Source of the DNA: an uncultured Chloroflexales bacterium
GTDB taxonomy: Bacteria; Chloroflexota; Chloroflexia; Chloroflexales; Chloroflexaceae
Assembly (NCBI GenBank): GCA_937918935.1
Contig: CAKZSI010000041.1
Span: forward strand, 62,001-126,000
DNA length: 64,000 nucleotides
Direction of reading: 5' to 3'
Positions 62,534 to 64,000 of the stretch are shown one piece after another; within the stretch, counting starts at the first letter, position 1; each line of letters begins with the position of its first letter. The notes below the pieces were generated by a model, which did no database searches, was not told the DNA's origin, and worked only from the letters and a program-made list of their open reading frames with translations. A program made the position numbers and the translations under genes.

Positions 62534-62938
62534 TTACCCGACGGCCCGCGCCCTGGACTGATTCACCAGACTGCGCAGTGTCTCGATCAGTTGATCAATG
62601 AAGAAAGGTTTTGACAGATAGGCACTGACTCCCAGGGCGCGCGCCTGGCGTCGCAGGTGGTCGGTGTCGTAGGCGGTGACCATCACGGTCGGAACCGCAG
62701 CGCCCCGGGCCAGCAGCGCTTCAATGAGTTGCAGGCCGTTCATGCCGCGGAGGTTGTAGTCAGCTACGACCAGATCGAAGGGCTGTTGATCCCACAACTC
62801 CAGACCTTCCTCGGCGCCCAGCACCGTGACGAATTCATACGGGATGCCTAGCTCGGGCAGCGCCATCTCAATGATCCGCCCGATGTGGTTGTCATCCTCA
62901 ACCAGGAGGATTCTGACCCGTTGGTTGTGCGCTGTCAT
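62534..62938 (-). CDS. Single-domain response regulator
   Basis: 134 residues from the ATG at 62938 (GGGGAGG 6-7 bases upstream); an ATG 24 bases earlier lacks an RBS. A lone receiver domain: acidic pair 'VEDD' (about 11-14), phospho-acceptor Asp in 'LVVADYNLRGMNGL' (about 56), Thr in 'VMVTAYD' and Lys in 'LSKPFF' (about 107). There is no output domain, so it probably relays phosphate or acts by protein contact. No kinase gene is adjacent. It is divergent from cruF. Confidence 0.92.
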   Translation of the reverse strand: MTAHNQRVRILLVEDDNHIGRIIEMALPELGIPYEFVTVLGAEEGLELWDQQPFDLVVADYNLRGMNGLQLIEALLARGAAVPTVMVTAYDTDHLRRQARALGVSAYLSKPFFIDQLIETLRSLVNQSRARAVG

Positions 62939-63113
62939 CGGCTGCCTCCCCGCAGGCGCCATACCTGTCTCAGTCCCCTGCGCCTCCTCTTCAAGTGGCG
63001 GTTGTGCAGAAGGGAAGGTTTTTGCCCTTTCATAAGATTGGGGATATATAATACCATGAAATTAAAAGCGAAAGCAAGTAAAAGAATCTTTACCGGAACG
63101 CCGTTATATGGCT

Positions 63114-63142
63114 TTGACAGGTAAAATGGCCGAATCTATAAT
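63114..63142 (+). promoter_or_regulatory. Perfect consensus promoter of the carotenoid gene
   Basis: TTGACA (63114-63119), 17-base spacer, TATAAT (63137-63142), 50 bases before the ATG at 63193. The surrounding 63030-63190 is AT-rich. A full sigma-70 consensus is rare in this GC-rich DNA. Confidence 0.85.
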
Positions 63143-63192
63143 GATTCCATGGGCTACAAAAGCTTCATCTGCCGCGATAGGAATGTTTATCT

Positions 63193-64000
63193 ATGTTAAG
63201 TCTGACAACACGGCCACGTCTCGCCGTAGCGACGCTCTTCGCCTTCTACCTCTTTCTGTACCCCGGCTCGATTACGCTGGTTGCGCTGGATCGGGTGCCG
63301 GTCTGGGGCACCTGGATGGGGGGCGCGCTGCTCATTCTCCAGGGCGCGTTGATGGGTCTCTGGCTCATCGTAAACTTCGGGCAATGGGGCGCGCTGGCCT
63401 CGTTGTGGGTGCTGTTCCTCTCGTGGCTGGTGGAGCATATCGGCGCGACCACCGGCTTCCCGTTCGGGAGTTACAGTTACACCGATGTGCTCCAGCCGAA
63501 GGTGTTCGGGGTTGTGCCGCTCGCCATTCCCTTTGCCTGGTTGTTGATCGTCACGGCTGCCATCGGGGTTGCCGAGCTGTTTCTCGACCGCGAAAGCCGC
63601 GCGCCCCAGGCAGAGGTGCGCGTGCGCCCCGCCCGTGTGCTGATTGCCACAGCCTTTGCGCTGCTCCTCGATGTCACCATTGAACCCTTCGCGGTACACA
63701 TTAACCACTACTGGGTCTGGAGCGATAGCGACCCGAGCGCCTACTACGGCATTCCGGCCTCGAACTTTGTGGCCTGGTGGTTCACCAGTTTGCTCTTGAG
63801 CTGGGTGCTGGCTCTGCATCGGACGGGCGCCGTTCGCGCCGCGCACTTCGGGCCGCGCCGCTTCGGCGAGTGGTTCTGGCCCTGGCTGCCGTTGACGCTC
63901 TACCTGACAAACCTGACCATGTTCGTGGTCGTCAACCTGGCGCGTGGTCAGGTCATTGCAGCGCTGATCGGCAGTTTGATCTTCCTGGTCATTGCGGGTC
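63193..64000 (+). CDS. cruF: CruF-type carotenoid 1',2'-hydratase (DUF422), cut by the window end
   Basis: 269 codons are visible and the frame stays open to base 64000, so the C-terminus is missing. An integral membrane protein with about seven helices. Family features: 'WLVEHIGATTGFPFGSYSY', 'VFGVVPLAIPFAWLLIV', 'DVTIEPFAVHINHYWVW' and 'GIPASNFVAWWFTS'. CruF/bacterioruberin-hydratase-like enzymes add water across the psi end of gamma-carotene-type carotenoids, giving hydroxy or myxol-type pigments, in keeping with the carotenoids of Chloroflexales. The ATG lacks a strong RBS; an alternative ATG at 63183 is in another frame. Confidence 0.85.
   Translation, partial: MLSLTTRPRLAVATLFAFYLFLYPGSITLVALDRVPVWGTWMGGALLILQGALMGLWLIVNFGQWGALASLWVLFLSWLVEHIGATTGFPFGSYSYTDVLQPKVFGVVPLAIPFAWLLIVTAAIGVAELFLDRESRAPQAEVRVRPARVLIATAFALLLDVTIEPFAVHINHYWVWSDSDPSAYYGIPASNFVAWWFTSLLLSWVLALHRTGAVRAAHFGPRRFGEWFWPWLPLTLYLTNLTMFVVVNLARGQVIAALIGSLIFLVIAG

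Noticed and set aside
63056-63124. 22-codon + strand frame (MKLKAKASKRIF...) before cruF
   Set aside because: Very short, no clear RBS, and it overlaps the cruF -35 box.

Overview
The window is high-GC DNA (roughly two-thirds G+C by eye) from a phototrophic bacterium, most likely a filamentous anoxygenic phototroph of the Chloroflexota (order Chloroflexales). The main evidence is a run of tetrapyrrole and bacteriochlorophyll genes in which the oxygen-dependent cyclase AcsF, the ferredoxin-type 8-vinyl reductase BciB, the dark-operative protochlorophyllide reductase BchN/BchB/BchL and two PucC-family transporters sit among hem genes. A CruF-type carotenoid hydratase at the right edge fits the gamma-carotene/myxocoxanthin-type pigments of that group. 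The genus cannot be fixed from the sequence alone.

Layout. 0-3.7 kb: housekeeping genes on the + strand (pyrimidine phosphorylase, FmdB zinc ribbon, ftsY, a LysW-like zinc ribbon, a lipoprotein). 3.8-16 kb: accessory genes mostly on the - strand. These are a PqqD-like/M50 protease/double cyclic-nucleotide-domain fusion, a large secreted subtilase with a CHRD insertion, a PucR-type regulator, an alpha/beta hydrolase and a two-domain acyl-ACP-reductase-like protein. 16.6-19.5 kb: a compact four-gene - strand operon built around a subtilase. Both end domains of this protease are encoded again as separate neighbouring genes, followed by a small peptide gene. This is the most unusual module in the window. 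19.6-21.1 kb: ilvA.

21.6-47.7 kb: a one-direction tetrapyrrole supercluster: bchM, a small anchored protein, acsF, bchH, hemN, hemG, two pucC-like genes, hemA, hemC, hemD, hemB, hemE, hemL, hemF, bchN, bchB, bciB, bchL. It covers nearly every step from glutamyl-tRNA to chlorophyllide a. Only glutamyl-tRNA synthetase and the BchI/BchD chelatase subunits are absent. Oxygen-dependent enzymes (HemF, HemG, AcsF) and oxygen-independent ones (HemN, DPOR) are encoded together, as expected for an organism that meets both oxic and anoxic conditions.

48-64 kb: envelope and housekeeping genes: a membrane-anchored DsbA-like protein, secD-secF, a SAM hydrolase-type protein, a flippase-like membrane protein, acylphosphatase, lepA, a PpiC-type lipoprotein foldase, a small CDF transporter beside a gene-poor 0.9 kb stretch, mazG, a DUF951 protein, an NfeD-slipin pair, a lone receiver domain, and cruF cut by the window end.

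Intergenic DNA is rich in dispersed hairpins of several recognisable families, in octanucleotide tandem repeats, and in promoters with clear -10 boxes. I saw no tRNA, rRNA, CRISPR array or intact insertion sequence.
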